From the NCBI GenBank assembly GCA_021732215.1, contig JAKFVL010000026.1:1-64000 (forward strand): a stretch of DNA of 64,000 nt. The letters are read 5' to 3'. Under the pieces are notes generated by a model, which saw only the letters and a list, made by a program, of their open reading frames with translations, had not been told where the DNA came from and made no database searches. The stretch is from Hyphomicrobiales bacterium. GTDB lineage: Bacteria > Pseudomonadota > Alphaproteobacteria > Rhizobiales > Xanthobacteraceae. Below, one piece after another: positions 18,061-26,744 of this stretch; the stretch's first letter is position 1; each line of letters begins with the position of its first letter. The position numbers were made by a program, and so were the translations under genes.

Positions 18061-19254
18061 CTACGCCGCTGTTCTTTCGAGCTGCCGCCGTGGCCGCGCG
18101 TCGGACGACAAGGCCGTAATCAGACCCTGGATCGATCTCAGATTGTGTACCGGACGAAATTCGTCAACATGCGGCAACATCATTTTGATGCCCTGCGCCT
18201 TGGCCTCGAAGCCGCCATAGCGCAGTAGCGGGTTGAGCCAGACCAGCCGGCGGCACGAGCGATACAGCCGATCCATCTCGAACGACAGCCGCTGGTCGAC
18301 ATCGCGCTCCAACCCGTCGGAAATCAGCAGCACGGTCGCGCCCTGCCCGAGCACGCGGCGGCTCCACAGCTTGTTGAAGGTGTGCAGCGAGGTCGCGATC
18401 CGCGTGCCGCCCGACCAGTCCTCGACCGCCGACGAACACGCCGCCAGCGCCTCGTCCGGATCGCGGGCGCGCAGCGAGCGCGTCAGATTTGTCAGCCGCG
18501 TACCGAACGCGAATACGGTGACGCGCTTGCGCGCATCGGTGATCGCATGGAGAAAATGCAGGAACAGCCGCGTGTACTCGCTCATCGATCCGGAAATATC
18601 GAGCAGCGCCACGATCGGCACCGGCTTGTCGATGCGTCCCAAGCGGCGCATCTCGACGATATCGCCGCCGGTGCGCAGGCTCGCACGCATCGTGCGGCGC
18701 AGATCGATTTTATGACCGCGCGGATCGGGCGCATGGCGGCGAGTCTCGATCTCGGACAATGGCAGCGTCATTTTCGCGATAGCTTGCCGCGCATTGGCGA
18801 TTTCCGCGGCCGTCATCTGCGCGAAGTCTTTGGTCTGCAAAACCTCGCGATCCGACACAGAGAGCTGCACCTGCCGCTCCTCGCCGGCTTCGGTTTCCTT
18901 GAGCTCGCTCTGGGTCAGCGCTTCCTGCACCCGGCGCGAGCCGGGCGGCGGCGGTTTCTGGGCATGATCGGGAAGCGGGATCGAGTCCAGAAGGTTCTTC
19001 CATTCTTCATCGACGCGGAAGAAAAGTTCGAACGCTTGCTTGAACAGGATCGCATGCTCGTGACGCTTGACGAAGACCGACTGCAGCGCGGTGAACACAT
19101 CGGTGCGCTGGCCGATATCGATCAGCTTCAGCGCATTCAGCGCATCGATCACAGCCCCCGGACCGGCCGGCACACCGGCGAGCCGCAGCGCGCGGGCGAA
19201 TCCCACCACGTTGTCGGCGATAAAGCCGGTCACAGAGCCGTCGGCAATCCGCAT
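18061..19254 (-). CDS. coxE: CoxE-like VWA domain protein
   Basis: A 397-residue protein of the CoxE family. The N-terminal half is helical (DNVVGFARALRLAGVPAGPG); the C-terminal half is a von Willebrand A domain with the MIDAS motif DISGSMS and later SGGTRIATSL and VLLISDGLERD. With the MoxR-type CoxD it helps assemble the bimetallic active site of CO-dehydrogenase-type enzymes. The start ATG at 19254 (MRIADGSVTGF) has AGAGG eight bases upstream; a TTG at 19275 is a poorer alternative. It lies 24 bases after coxD. Confidence 0.9.
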   Translation of the reverse strand: MRIADGSVTGFIADNVVGFARALRLAGVPAGPGAVIDALNALKLIDIGQRTDVFTALQSVFVKRHEHAILFKQAFELFFRVDEEWKNLLDSIPLPDHAQKPPPPGSRRVQEALTQSELKETEAGEERQVQLSVSDREVLQTKDFAQMTAAEIANARQAIAKMTLPLSEIETRRHAPDPRGHKIDLRRTMRASLRTGGDIVEMRRLGRIDKPVPIVALLDISGSMSEYTRLFLHFLHAITDARKRVTVFAFGTRLTNLTRSLRARDPDEALAACSSAVEDWSGGTRIATSLHTFNKLWSRRVLGQGATVLLISDGLERDVDQRLSFEMDRLYRSCRRLVWLNPLLRYGGFEAKAQGIKMMLPHVDEFRPVHNLRSIQGLITALSSDARPRRQLERTAA

Positions 19255-19278
19255 CGACGCGACCTCTTCAATCAAACC

Positions 19279-20196
19279 TCAAGCCGACGGCTCGCTCACC
19301 GCCTCTTTCAAAACTTTTTGCAGCTCGTTACCCTGCATGCGCGCGATGTCATCCTGATACTTCAGCAGCGCGCCGAGCGTATCTCCGACGACCTGCGGCG
19401 TCAGCGAGCGGGCATCGAGCTGCGTCAGCGCCGTCGCCCAGTCGATGGTCTCGGCCACACCCGGCAGTTTGAACAGATCCTGATCGCGCAGCGCCTGCAC
19501 GAACGCCACCACCTGCTGCGACAGTTTCGCCGAGATGCCGGGCACGCGCGACTTGACGATGGCAAGCTCGCGCTCGGCGGACGGGTAATCGACCCAGTGA
19601 TACAGGCAGCGCCGTTTCAGCGCGTCGTGGATTTCGCGGGTGCGGTTCGACGTCACGATCACGATCGGTGGCGCCGGCGCATGCACCGTGCCGAATTCCG
19701 GTATCGTCACCTGGAAGTCGCTCAGCACTTCGAGCAGATAAGCCTCGAATGCCTCGTCGGCACGATCGAGTTCATCGATCAGCAGCACCGGCGGCCCGGC
19801 GGTGTCCGGCTCGAGTGCCTGCAGCAGCGGGCGCTTGATCAGATATTTCTCGGCGAAGATGTCCTGCGAGAGCTGGTCGCGGCCGATATCGCCGGACGCT
19901 TCGGCAACGCGGATCGCGATGAGCTGCGCTGCGCTGTTCCATTCGTAAACGGCGGACGCGACGTCGAGGCCCTCGTAGCACTGCAGGCGAATGAGCTTGC
20001 GGCCGAGTGCGGCGGACAGAACCTTGGCGATCTCGGTCTTGCCGACGCCCGCCTCGCCTTCGAGAAACAGCGGCCGGCCCATGCGTAGCGACAGGAATAC
20101 CACGGTCGCCAGCGCGCGTTCGGCGAGATAGCCGCGGCTGGTCAGCAGATCGAGCGTGGAATCGACGGATCCGGGCAGCGCCGATGCAGCTTTCAT
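19279..20196 (-). CDS. coxD: CoxD-like MoxR AAA+ ATPase
   Basis: A 305-residue AAA+ ATPase. Walker A GEAGVGKTE is at residues 47-55 and Walker B is LLIDELDRADEAFEAYLLEV; VTSNRTREIHDALKRRC supplies sensor 1 and the Arg region. MoxR proteins act with VWA partners; CoxD of Oligotropha is needed for sulfur and copper insertion into CO dehydrogenase. Start at 20196, 18 bases after coxM. The partner coxE follows. Confidence 0.92.
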   Translation of the reverse strand: MKAASALPGSVDSTLDLLTSRGYLAERALATVVFLSLRMGRPLFLEGEAGVGKTEIAKVLSAALGRKLIRLQCYEGLDVASAVYEWNSAAQLIAIRVAEASGDIGRDQLSQDIFAEKYLIKRPLLQALEPDTAGPPVLLIDELDRADEAFEAYLLEVLSDFQVTIPEFGTVHAPAPPIVIVTSNRTREIHDALKRRCLYHWVDYPSAERELAIVKSRVPGISAKLSQQVVAFVQALRDQDLFKLPGVAETIDWATALTQLDARSLTPQVVGDTLGALLKYQDDIARMQGNELQKVLKEAVSEPSA

Positions 20197-20214
20197 GGCG
20201 CTCCTGCTCCGCCG

Positions 20215-21021
20215 TCAGGCTTTGCCGTTGGCGGCATCGACCGCACGGCGGGCGAGCACGCCGATCAGATGCGCGCGATACTCCGCACTGCCATGCAGAT
20301 CGCTGTTGAGACCGTCGGCCGGCACCGAAAGGCCTTCGAGCGCCTTCGATTTGAAGCTCTTCTTGAGCGCTTCCTCGAAGGCATCGACGCGAAAAACGCC
20401 ATCGCCGCCGGCGCCGGTCACAGCGACACGCACGTCGGACGGACGCCGCGCCACGAACACGCCGACCAGCGCGTAGCGCGACGCCTGATTGCGAAACTTG
20501 ATATAGGCCGCCTTCTTCGGCAACGGAAACATCACGCGCACGATAATCTCGCCGGCTTCCAATGCGGTCGTGAACAATCCCTGAAAAAATTCCTCCGGCT
20601 TCAGCCGCCGCTTGTTGGTGACGATGGTCGCGCCGAGCGCAACGCATGCCGCGGGATAGTCCGCGGTCGGATCGTTGTTGGCGAGCGAGCCGCCGATGGT
20701 GCCGCGATGGCGCACCGCCGGATCGCCGATCAGTCCGGCAAGTTCGGCGAGCGAGGGAATGTTCTCGCGCACGACGGATGACGACGCGACCTCGGCATGG
20801 GTCGTCATCGCGCCGATCACCAGCGAACGGCCCTTCATCTCGATCGAATTGAGATCGGTGACATCGCCGAGATCGATCAGATGCGGCGGGCTGGCGAGGC
20901 GCTGCTTCATCACCGGCAAGAGGGTCTGCCCGCCGGCGATCAGCTTGGCGTCCTCGTTCTTGACGAGGAGATTGGCAGCCTGCCGCACCGTGCCGGGGCG
21001 GTGATACTTGAATTCGTACAT
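20215..21021 (-). CDS. coxM: CO-dehydrogenase-type FAD subunit (CoxM-like)
   Basis: A 268-residue FAD-binding subunit of the xanthine dehydrogenase / CO dehydrogenase family. The FAD motifs are AGGQTLLPVMKQRLASP (residues about 31-47) and HRGTIGGSLANNDPTADYPA (residues about 105-125). It passes electrons from the [2Fe-2S] subunit to quinone or NAD. GAAGGA lies ten bases before the start. In this window it is directly behind coxS, with no coxL between them. Confidence 0.93.
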   Translation of the reverse strand: MYEFKYHRPGTVRQAANLLVKNEDAKLIAGGQTLLPVMKQRLASPPHLIDLGDVTDLNSIEMKGRSLVIGAMTTHAEVASSSVVRENIPSLAELAGLIGDPAVRHRGTIGGSLANNDPTADYPAACVALGATIVTNKRRLKPEEFFQGLFTTALEAGEIIVRVMFPLPKKAAYIKFRNQASRYALVGVFVARRPSDVRVAVTGAGGDGVFRVDAFEEALKKSFKSKALEGLSVPADGLNSDLHGSAEYRAHLIGVLARRAVDAANGKA

Positions 21022-21076
21022 CGACTATGTCCTTCGGCTATCCGGGATCGATCAGCGCGCTCAGGCGCGATTCAAG

Positions 21077-21136
21077 CCACAACAACTCAGGCAACAACAA
21101 CTCAGGCCACAATAACTCAAGCCACAATAACTCAAG
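21077..21136. repeat. Four-copy 15-bp tandem repeat between coxS and coxM
   Basis: The units are CCACAACAACTCAGG, CAACAACAACTCAGG, CCACAATAACTCAAG and CCACAATAACTCAAG (plus strand). The last two are identical. On the minus strand each unit contains TGAGTT, and the coxS stop codon TGA is inside unit four. The repeat lies where a coxL gene would be expected. Confidence 0.95.
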
Positions 21137-21620
21137 CCATGGCTTTCGCGCCGGCGGCAATCGATTGAACGATATTATGATAGCCGGTGCAGCGGCAGAG
21201 GTTGCCTTCCAGCTCGTCGCGAATCGTATGCTCGTCGAGATTGTTGCCCTTGCGCCGGACCAGATCGACCGCGGTCATGATCATGCCGGGGGTGCAGAAA
21301 CCGCATTGCAATCCATGATGCTCGCGAAACGCCTCCTGCATCGGATGCAGCGGCGCGCCGTCGGCGGCGAGACCCTCGATCGTCGTCACATTGCGGCCAT
21401 TGGCCATCACAGCCAGCATGGTGCAGGATTTCACGGCCTTGTCGTCGACATGCACGACGCAGGCGCCGCACTGCGAGGTGTCGCAGCCAACATGGGTGCC
21501 CGTCAAACGCAGGTTCTCGCGCAGGAACGTCACCAGCAACGTTCGCGGATCGACGTTTCCGCTCACCGGATTGCCGTTCACCTGCAAGGAAATTTTCGCG
21601 GAAATCTTGGCCATCGCCAC
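21132..21620 (-). CDS. coxS: CO-dehydrogenase-type [2Fe-2S] subunit (CoxS-like)
   Basis: A 162-residue iron-sulfur subunit. The plant-ferredoxin cluster ligands are Cys46, Cys51, Cys54 ([10 protein letters not shown]) and Cys66; the second cluster has Cys106, Cys109 (CGFC), Cys142 and Cys144 (CRC). It relays electrons from the molybdenum centre to the flavin subunit. The start could be residue 1 or Met3. All ligands are intact, so there is no sign of decay even though the catalytic subunit gene is missing next to it. Confidence 0.95.
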   Translation of the reverse strand: MAMAKISAKISLQVNGNPVSGNVDPRTLLVTFLRENLRLTGTHVGCDTSQCGACVVHVDDKAVKSCTMLAVMANGRNVTTIEGLAADGAPLHPMQEAFREHHGLQCGFCTPGMIMTAVDLVRRKGNNLDEHTIRDELEGNLCRCTGYHNIVQSIAAGAKAMA

Positions 21621-21811
21621 TCTCTTCGGATTGGGTCTTACGGACCGCTATTCATTCTGCGCAGCAACACGCCGCATTGCACGGCATGCAAAAACCGGCG
21701 CAGTCTCCTGTTTGTAATTGCTATAATATGTGGCCCGCACCGGTTCGGCAACCGTCCAACCGGTTTAAACAAATGCCCGGAAACAGGGCTTTTCGCGGAT
21801 ACGCAGCTGCA

Positions 21812-22264
21812 CTATCCAGCCGACTGGACCTGATCGGCGAACTTCTGGAAAAACTCGTCCGCCAGTTTCTTGGCCGCCCCGTTGATCAGACGCTGGCCGA
21901 GCTGGGCGAGCTTGCCGCCGATCTGGGCGTCCACGTTGTAACTGAGCAGCGTGCCGCCATCCTTTTCAGCGAGGCCGACCACCGCGCCGCCTTTGGCGAA
22001 GCCGGCCACCCCGCCCTCGCCCTCGCCCGAAATCTTGTAGCCGTTCGGCGGATCGAGATCGCTCAGCATCACGCGGCCCTTGAAGCGCGCGGACACCGGC
22101 CCGACCTTCATCTTCGCCACTGCCTGAAAGCCGCCATCGTCGGTCTTTTCCAGTTCCTCGCAACCGGGAATGCAGGCCTTCAGCACCGCCGGATCGTTGA
22201 GCTTCTCCCACACCACCTGGCGCGGAGCTGCGAGTTGGACCTCGCCGGTCATCGTCATGGCCAT
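21812..22264 (-). CDS. coxG: CoxG-like SRPBCC protein
   Basis: A 150-residue SRPBCC (START-like) protein of the CO dehydrogenase subunit G family: MAMTMTGEVQLAAPRQVVWE, LNDPAVLKACIPGCEEL and GPVSARFKGRVMLSDLDPP are characteristic. CoxG is implicated in attaching CO dehydrogenase to the membrane or in maturation. The start at 22264 has ACAGG upstream; 50 further open codons lack family similarity. First gene of the cox cluster, 191 bases before coxS. Confidence 0.88.
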   Translation of the reverse strand: MAMTMTGEVQLAAPRQVVWEKLNDPAVLKACIPGCEELEKTDDGGFQAVAKMKVGPVSARFKGRVMLSDLDPPNGYKISGEGEGGVAGFAKGGAVVGLAEKDGGTLLSYNVDAQIGGKLAQLGQRLINGAAKKLADEFFQKFADQVQSAG

Positions 22265-22557
22265 CAACCTGTCTCCCGTCTGCGGATTGCGCCGAATGAT
22301 GGCGGCGGCCTGAACGGCTACTGGTTTCCAGATAATGCACTGCCAGCTTGAAAGGAAGAGTCGAAATCGCAATCCGAACGCACCTGCCAGAGAAACTCCA
22401 GCCCGGACCATCACGGCAATGTGTTGGGCGAAATGGCGGTTTGTCAGCCTTGGCCGCCGCGCGGCCGATCCCGGAAAATGCTAGCATATCACCGAGAATG
22501 TCCGCCGATGTTGGCCCCTGCTTCTTCGTTGTTGGTGCATTGATAGAGGAGGTGAAT

Positions 22558-22815
22558 ATGAAGGTTACTCAGATCAGACTCGCCCTGCTTGTTGCCTCGT
22601 CAGCCGCAGTCACGGTGCTTTCAGTTGCCGCGCCGGCATACGCCGAGGCGCGCGTGTATCAATGGTGTGCAAACCATCGCGGCAGTATGGAATGCTACTA
22701 TTCGTCCTATCAGCAGTGTCAGGCGTCTGCGTCCGGCTGGGGCATCTGCGTGGAGAACCCGTTTTATCGGCCCGAGCGCTACGGCGCCCCGGCGCTACGC
22801 AGCAATCGCGGCTGA
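22558..22815 (+). CDS. Small secreted DUF3551 protein
   Basis: An 85-residue protein with a signal peptide (to about residue 29, APAYAEA) and a short Cys-containing mature part with WCANHRGSMECYYSSYQQCQ and GWGICVENPFY, the DUF3551 signature found mostly in Bradyrhizobium and relatives. Four cysteines may form disulfides. AGGAGGTGA precedes the ATG at 22558. Function unknown; unconnected with neighbours. Confidence 0.88.
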   Translation: MKVTQIRLALLVASSAAVTVLSVAAPAYAEARVYQWCANHRGSMECYYSSYQQCQASASGWGICVENPFYRPERYGAPALRSNRG

Positions 22816-22931
22816 GCCTGGCGCGACCGTCGCCGGCGGCGGTCACCGGGAGCTGCGCGGATAAACCCGTACGAGGAAGCCGCAAAAGCGGTTCACACGG
22901 TCGCGCAATACGCGCTACTGTGGCGTGAATC

Positions 22932-24284
22932 ATGGCCTCAGCACTGTCTCCCCTGTATGCACCTTTGTTCTCCAGTTCCGCCATGCGGGCGGTTTGTGAC
23001 GACGCGGCGTATGTCCAGCACATGCTGGATTTCGAATCAGCGCTCGCGCGCGCTGAAGCGGCAGTCGGCCTCATTCCCGCATCGGCGGTGACACCGATCG
23101 AACAGACTTGCCGCATCGGGGCTGTCGATCTTGCCGCATTGGCGAACGCCGCGGTGCCGGCCGGCAATCTCGCGATTCCGCTGGTCAAGATGCTGACGGC
23201 GGAAGTCGCCAAGGTTGACAAGGCCGCCGCCGGTTACGTGCATTGGGGCGCGACCAGCCAGGACGTGATCGACAACGCGATCATGCTGACCTTGCGTGCG
23301 GCGATCGACGCGCTGCTGACGGACCTCGATCGCGCCATCGCGGGCTTTGCACAACTCGCACGCGCTCATCGCAACACCGCCATGGTGGCGCGGACCTGGT
23401 TGCAGCACGCGCTGCCGATGCCGTTTGGATTGAAGCTCGCGGAATACGCCAGCGCGCTGCATCGCTCGAAACTGCGGCTCAAGCGATTGCGCAGCGAGGG
23501 ACTGGCGCTGCAGTTCGGCGGCGCGGCGGGAACGCTGGCGGCGCTCGGCGACAAGGGACTTCTCGTCGCGGCACAGCTCGCCAAAGAGCTCGATCTGCCG
23601 CTGCCGGATGCACCATGGCATTCGCACCGCGACCGGCTCGCCGAAGCGGCCTCGGTGTTCGCGATCCTCACCGGCACCTGCGGCAAGATCGCCCGCGACG
23701 TTTCGCTGATGATGCAGACCGACACCGCCGAAGCATTCGAGCCCGCGGGCGCGGGCCGCGGCGGATCGTCCACGATGCCGCACAAGCGCAATCCGGTCGC
23801 GGCAGCATCGGCGCTCGCAGCCGCCACCATGGCGCCGAACCTCGTCGCGACGATCCTTGCAACCCAGGTGCACGATCACGAGCGCAGCGCCGGTCCGTGG
23901 CACGCCGAATGGCCGACATTGCCGACGCTGATGCTGGTCACGTCCGGCGCGCTTGCGGCGACCGTCGACATCGCCGAGGGGCTGGAGGTCGATGCCGCGC
24001 GCATGCGGACAAATCTCGATGCCACCCGCGGCCTCATCATGGCCGAAGCCGTGGCAATGAAGCTCGCGGAATTCGTCGGCAAGAGCGAGGCGCATCACAT
24101 CGTCGAACATGCCAGCCGCGCTGCTATCCAGGGCAAGAAGCATCTGCGCGATGTGCTCGCGGCCGACAAGCATGTCACCGCGCATCTCGACGGCGGCACG
24201 CTCACCGCGCTGTTCGATCCGCAAAACTATCAGGGCGTCTCGCAGGCCATGATCGACCGTCTGCTCGCCTCGCTCGAATCCTGA
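22932..24284 (+). CDS. pcaB: 3-Carboxy-cis,cis-muconate cycloisomerase
   Basis: A 450-residue member of the fumarase/aspartase superfamily. The signature loop GSSTMPHKRNPVAA and the C-terminal extension mark the PcaB group, and the following pcaD and pcaC genes settle the assignment. It converts 3-carboxy-cis,cis-muconate to 4-carboxymuconolactone in the protocatechuate branch of the beta-ketoadipate pathway. The first gene of a pcaBDC run; protocatechuate dioxygenase (pcaHG) is not in the window. Confidence 0.95.
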   Translation: MASALSPLYAPLFSSSAMRAVCDDAAYVQHMLDFESALARAEAAVGLIPASAVTPIEQTCRIGAVDLAALANAAVPAGNLAIPLVKMLTAEVAKVDKAAAGYVHWGATSQDVIDNAIMLTLRAAIDALLTDLDRAIAGFAQLARAHRNTAMVARTWLQHALPMPFGLKLAEYASALHRSKLRLKRLRSEGLALQFGGAAGTLAALGDKGLLVAAQLAKELDLPLPDAPWHSHRDRLAEAASVFAILTGTCGKIARDVSLMMQTDTAEAFEPAGAGRGGSSTMPHKRNPVAAASALAAATMAPNLVATILATQVHDHERSAGPWHAEWPTLPTLMLVTSGALAATVDIAEGLEVDAARMRTNLDATRGLIMAEAVAMKLAEFVGKSEAHHIVEHASRAAIQGKKHLRDVLAADKHVTAHLDGGTLTALFDPQNYQGVSQAMIDRLLASLES

Positions 24285-24300
24285 TCCCGGAGATTTTCAG

Positions 24301-25086
24301 ATGCCCATGATCGATGCTGGCGATGGCTGCCTGCTCAATGTCTCGGTCGATGGACGCGACGGCGGCCCGACGCTGATGATGTCGAATTCGCTCGGCTGCA
24401 CGCTGCAGATGTGGGAGCCGCAGATGGCGGCGCTGACGAAGGAATTCCGCGTCATCCGTTACGACCGGCGCGGGCACGGCAAAACAAGTGTGCCGCCCGG
24501 CCCCTATTCGATGGAGCGCTTTGGCCGCGACGTGCTCGCGATCCTCGACGATCTCAACATCGAGAAGACGCACTGGTGCGGGCTGTCGATGGGCGGCATG
24601 GTCGGGCAGTGGCTCGGCGCCAATGCGCCGCAGCGCTTCGGTAAACTCATTCTCGCCAACACCACCTGCTACTATCCTGATCCGACCAACTGGATCAACC
24701 GGATCAAGGCGGTGAACGAAGGCGGCATCGCCGCCGTTGCCGATACCGTGATCGCCGGCTGGCTGACGGCCGATTTCCGCGAACGCGAACCTGTCGCGAC
24801 CGAACGCATGAAGGCGATGCTCAAGGCTTCTCCGCAACAAGGCTACCTCGCCTGTTGCGAGGCGCTGAAGACGCTCGACCAGCGTGCATTCCTGCCGACA
24901 ATCACCAATCCCACGCTGGTTATCGCCGGGCGTCACGATCCGGCGACGCCTCTCACCGCCGGCGAATTCATTCGCAGCCAGATTCCGAAGGCCAGCCTCA
25001 CCATTCTCGACGCCGCGCATATTTCGAACGTCGAGCAGCCGCACGCCTTCACCGATGCCGTGATCGGCTTCCTGCATCAACGCTAG
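24301..25086 (+). CDS. pcaD: 3-Oxoadipate enol-lactonase
   Basis: A 261-residue alpha/beta hydrolase. The oxyanion-side sequence SNSLGCTLQMWEPQM, the nucleophile elbow GLSMGGMVGQW, and the acid/His region AGRHDPATP ... AAHISNVEQP match PcaD. It hydrolyses beta-ketoadipate enol-lactone to beta-ketoadipate. It starts 16 bases after pcaB, with CGGAGA before the ATG, so the two are co-transcribed. Confidence 0.95.
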   Translation: MPMIDAGDGCLLNVSVDGRDGGPTLMMSNSLGCTLQMWEPQMAALTKEFRVIRYDRRGHGKTSVPPGPYSMERFGRDVLAILDDLNIEKTHWCGLSMGGMVGQWLGANAPQRFGKLILANTTCYYPDPTNWINRIKAVNEGGIAAVADTVIAGWLTADFREREPVATERMKAMLKASPQQGYLACCEALKTLDQRAFLPTITNPTLVIAGRHDPATPLTAGEFIRSQIPKASLTILDAAHISNVEQPHAFTDAVIGFLHQR

Positions 25087-25115
25087 TTTTATACGTGACC
25101 AGACAGGTTTCACTT

Positions 25116-25190
25116 CGTCATTGCGAGCAAAGCGAAGCAATCCAACCACAGAACTGGATTGCTTCGTCGCTAACGCTCCTCGCAATGACG
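25116..25190. repeat. Dispersed palindrome inside the pca operon
   Basis: CGTCATTGCGAGCAAAGCGA...AGCAATCC pairs with GGATTGCTTCGTCGC...CTCGCAATGACG. Same family as 6306-6385. It separates pcaD from pcaC. Confidence 0.88.
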
Positions 25191-25218
25191 GCAGAGTCGT
25201 TTTTGACGAGAGGGTAAA

Positions 25219-25611
25219 ATGGACGACAAACAGCGCCTCGATCAGGGCACCGCAAAACGCCGCAAGGTGCTGGGCGATGCGTGGGTCGATAAATCCGCAG
25301 CCAATCGCAACGGCTTCAATGCCGACTTTCTCGATCTAATCTCGCGCTATGCATGGGGCGACATCTGGCAGCGCCCGCACTTTGACGATCGCACGCGGCG
25401 CATCCTCGTCATCGGCACCATGGTCGCGCTCGGGCAGTGGGACGAGTTTCGTCTGCATGCGCGCGCGGCGCTGGCGGAAGGCGGCTTCTCGCCGGACGAC
25501 ATCAAGGAAATTTTGCTGCAGCAGGCGATCTATTGCGGCGTTCCGGCCGCCAATCACGCAGTCAAGGAAGCCAACGCGATCATTCAGGAGCTTGGGCTGC
25601 TGAAGGACTGA
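25219..25611 (+). CDS. pcaC: 4-Carboxymuconolactone decarboxylase
   Basis: A 130-residue AhpD-fold protein. GDAWVDKSAANRNGFNADFL, FDDRTRRILVIGTMVALGQW and YCGVPAANHAVKEAN are typical of PcaC, which decarboxylates 4-carboxymuconolactone to the enol-lactone. It stands alone as PcaC and is not fused to PcaD. A palindrome and a gap of 132 bases separate it from pcaD. Its 3' end overlaps the opposing membrane protein gene by 28 bases. Confidence 0.95.
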   Translation: MDDKQRLDQGTAKRRKVLGDAWVDKSAANRNGFNADFLDLISRYAWGDIWQRPHFDDRTRRILVIGTMVALGQWDEFRLHARAALAEGGFSPDDIKEILLQQAIYCGVPAANHAVKEANAIIQELGLLKD

Positions 25612-26126
25612 ACCGGCGAGATGGCATGTTCAACGCCGTTTGCGCGCGCGGCGTTCACCGCCTGCGGCTGGACCAGCAGCACGATCGCGCCTCCCAGCAG
25701 CAACATCGTCTCTGTCGCGTGCAGGCGCAGCGCTTCCGTCTCGCCGACCTTCGAGGCGAGGATCATGCTTGTGAAGCTGACGACCAGGCCGACAATCAGC
25801 GCGATCGACAGCGCCTCCTCGCCATTGCCGTTGTCGCGCCACGCCTTGCGCGCCGACAGTGCGAGAAACGCCGTCAAGAAGATGGCGACCACCACTTTGG
25901 CAAGCGCAAGCAGCCAGGCGAACCGCACGGTGCCGAGCGAGGACAGGTTGAGGTAGTCGCTGACGAAGATCGCAGGAGCAACGTTGGTGCGATCGAACAG
26001 GCCGCGGATCGGCGATTCCCAGATTTTCAGCGCGGCGAGGCTCCATGCCGGAATGAAATAGCACGCCAGAAGGAAGCCGTTGTAGGTTCCAATTCGGTAG
26101 GTTCCAATTCGCCGCCCGCCGAGCAT
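25584..26126 (-). CDS. Small integral membrane protein of unknown function
   Basis: A protein of up to 180 residues with four hydrophobic segments (GFLLACYFIPAWSLAALKIW, FAWLLALAKVVVAIFLTAFL, ALSIALIVGLVVSFTSMIL, TMLLLGGAIVLLVQP). I do not recognise the family. The first residues hold RIGTYRIGTY, from a perfect 15-bp tandem duplication at 26082-26111, so the true start may lie after it. It converges on pcaC with a 28-base overlap. Confidence 0.65.
   Translation of the reverse strand: MLGGRRIGTYRIGTYNGFLLACYFIPAWSLAALKIWESPIRGLFDRTNVAPAIFVSDYLNLSSLGTVRFAWLLALAKVVVAIFLTAFLALSARKAWRDNGNGEEALSIALIVGLVVSFTSMILASKVGETEALRLHATETMLLLGGAIVLLVQPQAVNAARANGVEHAISPVQSFSSPSS
26082..26111. repeat. Perfect 15-bp tandem duplication
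   Basis: GTAGGTTCCAATTCG occurs twice in a row at the 5' end of the minus-strand membrane protein gene and adds five codons (RIGTY) in frame. Confidence 0.95.
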
Positions 26127-26303
26127 CGCCTCGCGCTCCCTGACCCGAAGCCGGCCGCATCAACGCGGGCTGACCTGAAAGCCGAAGTAACGCCGGTCAA
26201 ATGCTGGCGGCAATGGAAACCATTTGTTTACCTTAATTGCCCGCCGGAATTCACAGCTTTCGGGCTGCGCGCAGAGCACACGAAAAGGCACAGAGAAAAG
26301 CAA

Positions 26304-26334
26304 AAGAAAAATCCCGCCGTGTGGCGGGATTTTC
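26304..26334 (-). terminator. Intrinsic terminator of the small Gln/Pro-rich gene
   Basis: Read on the minus strand, AAAATCCCGCC and GGCGGGATTTTT form a stem with a four-base loop, followed by a run of T. It lies about 20 bases after the stop of the 44-codon gene. Confidence 0.85.
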
Positions 26335-26351
26335 CTGAGAACCAACGAGCC

Positions 26352-26486
26352 TTAGCGGTTCGGGCTCTGCTGCTGACCCGGCTTCTGGTTCGGGTCCTGC
26401 TGCTGCTGGCCGGGCTTTTGCCCTCCACCCTGCTGCTGACCGGGCTTTTGACCCGGGTTCTGGTTCTGCTGATTGTTCTGGCTCAT
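26352..26486 (-). CDS. 44-residue Gln/Pro/Gly-rich repeat protein
   Basis: Starts MSQNNQQNQNPGQKPGQQQG and ends QQQSPNR. The motif QKPGQQQ occurs three times, so the whole protein is low-complexity and should be unstructured. It has a proper AAGGAG ribosome-binding site before the ATG and its own terminator, which argues that it is real. There are no hydrophobic residues to speak of, so it is probably cytosolic. The function is unknown; it may be a stress-induced disordered protein by analogy with small hydrophilic proteins, but this is a guess. Confidence 0.7.
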   Translation of the reverse strand: MSQNNQQNQNPGQKPGQQQGGGQKPGQQQQDPNQKPGQQQSPNR

Positions 26487-26744
26487 GGGAGGCTCCTTTT
26501 ATGAGACTGCACACCCCAACAACCCGCTAGTCCCACTTCGGTTCGCGTTCCCTTGCGATCATTGCGCGGCATCTTTGCGATGATATCGGGGCGAGAGCGT
26601 TCCCGCGCGGACGCAACAGGCTGTAGATGTCGCACCGCCCCGTGTTGCTGGCCGCAGTTCCCGCTGTTAACAATCTTGAGACGACACGCGGTTCCGGCTG
26701 CCGGGCCATGCTGCGCGCCGTCACGAGGAAACCCGCGGCAGCAG

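Noticed and set aside
21022-21076. Possible coxL remnant before coxM (minus-strand reading LESRLSALIDPG then stop)
   Set aside because: A dozen residues without recognisable CoxL motif; cannot be told from chance.
21077-21136. CRISPR-like array
   Set aside because: Units are adjacent with no spacers and only 15 bases long.
21027-21833. Plus-strand frame containing HNNSGHNNSS-like repeats
   Set aside because: The Asn/Ser/His repeat is just the 15-bp tandem repeat read on the other strand; the rest is antisense of coxS.
26251-26514. 87-codon minus-strand frame rich in Pro, Glu and Ala
   Set aside because: It is a shifted reading of the 44-codon Gln/Pro-rich gene, which has the better start, ribosome-binding site and terminator.
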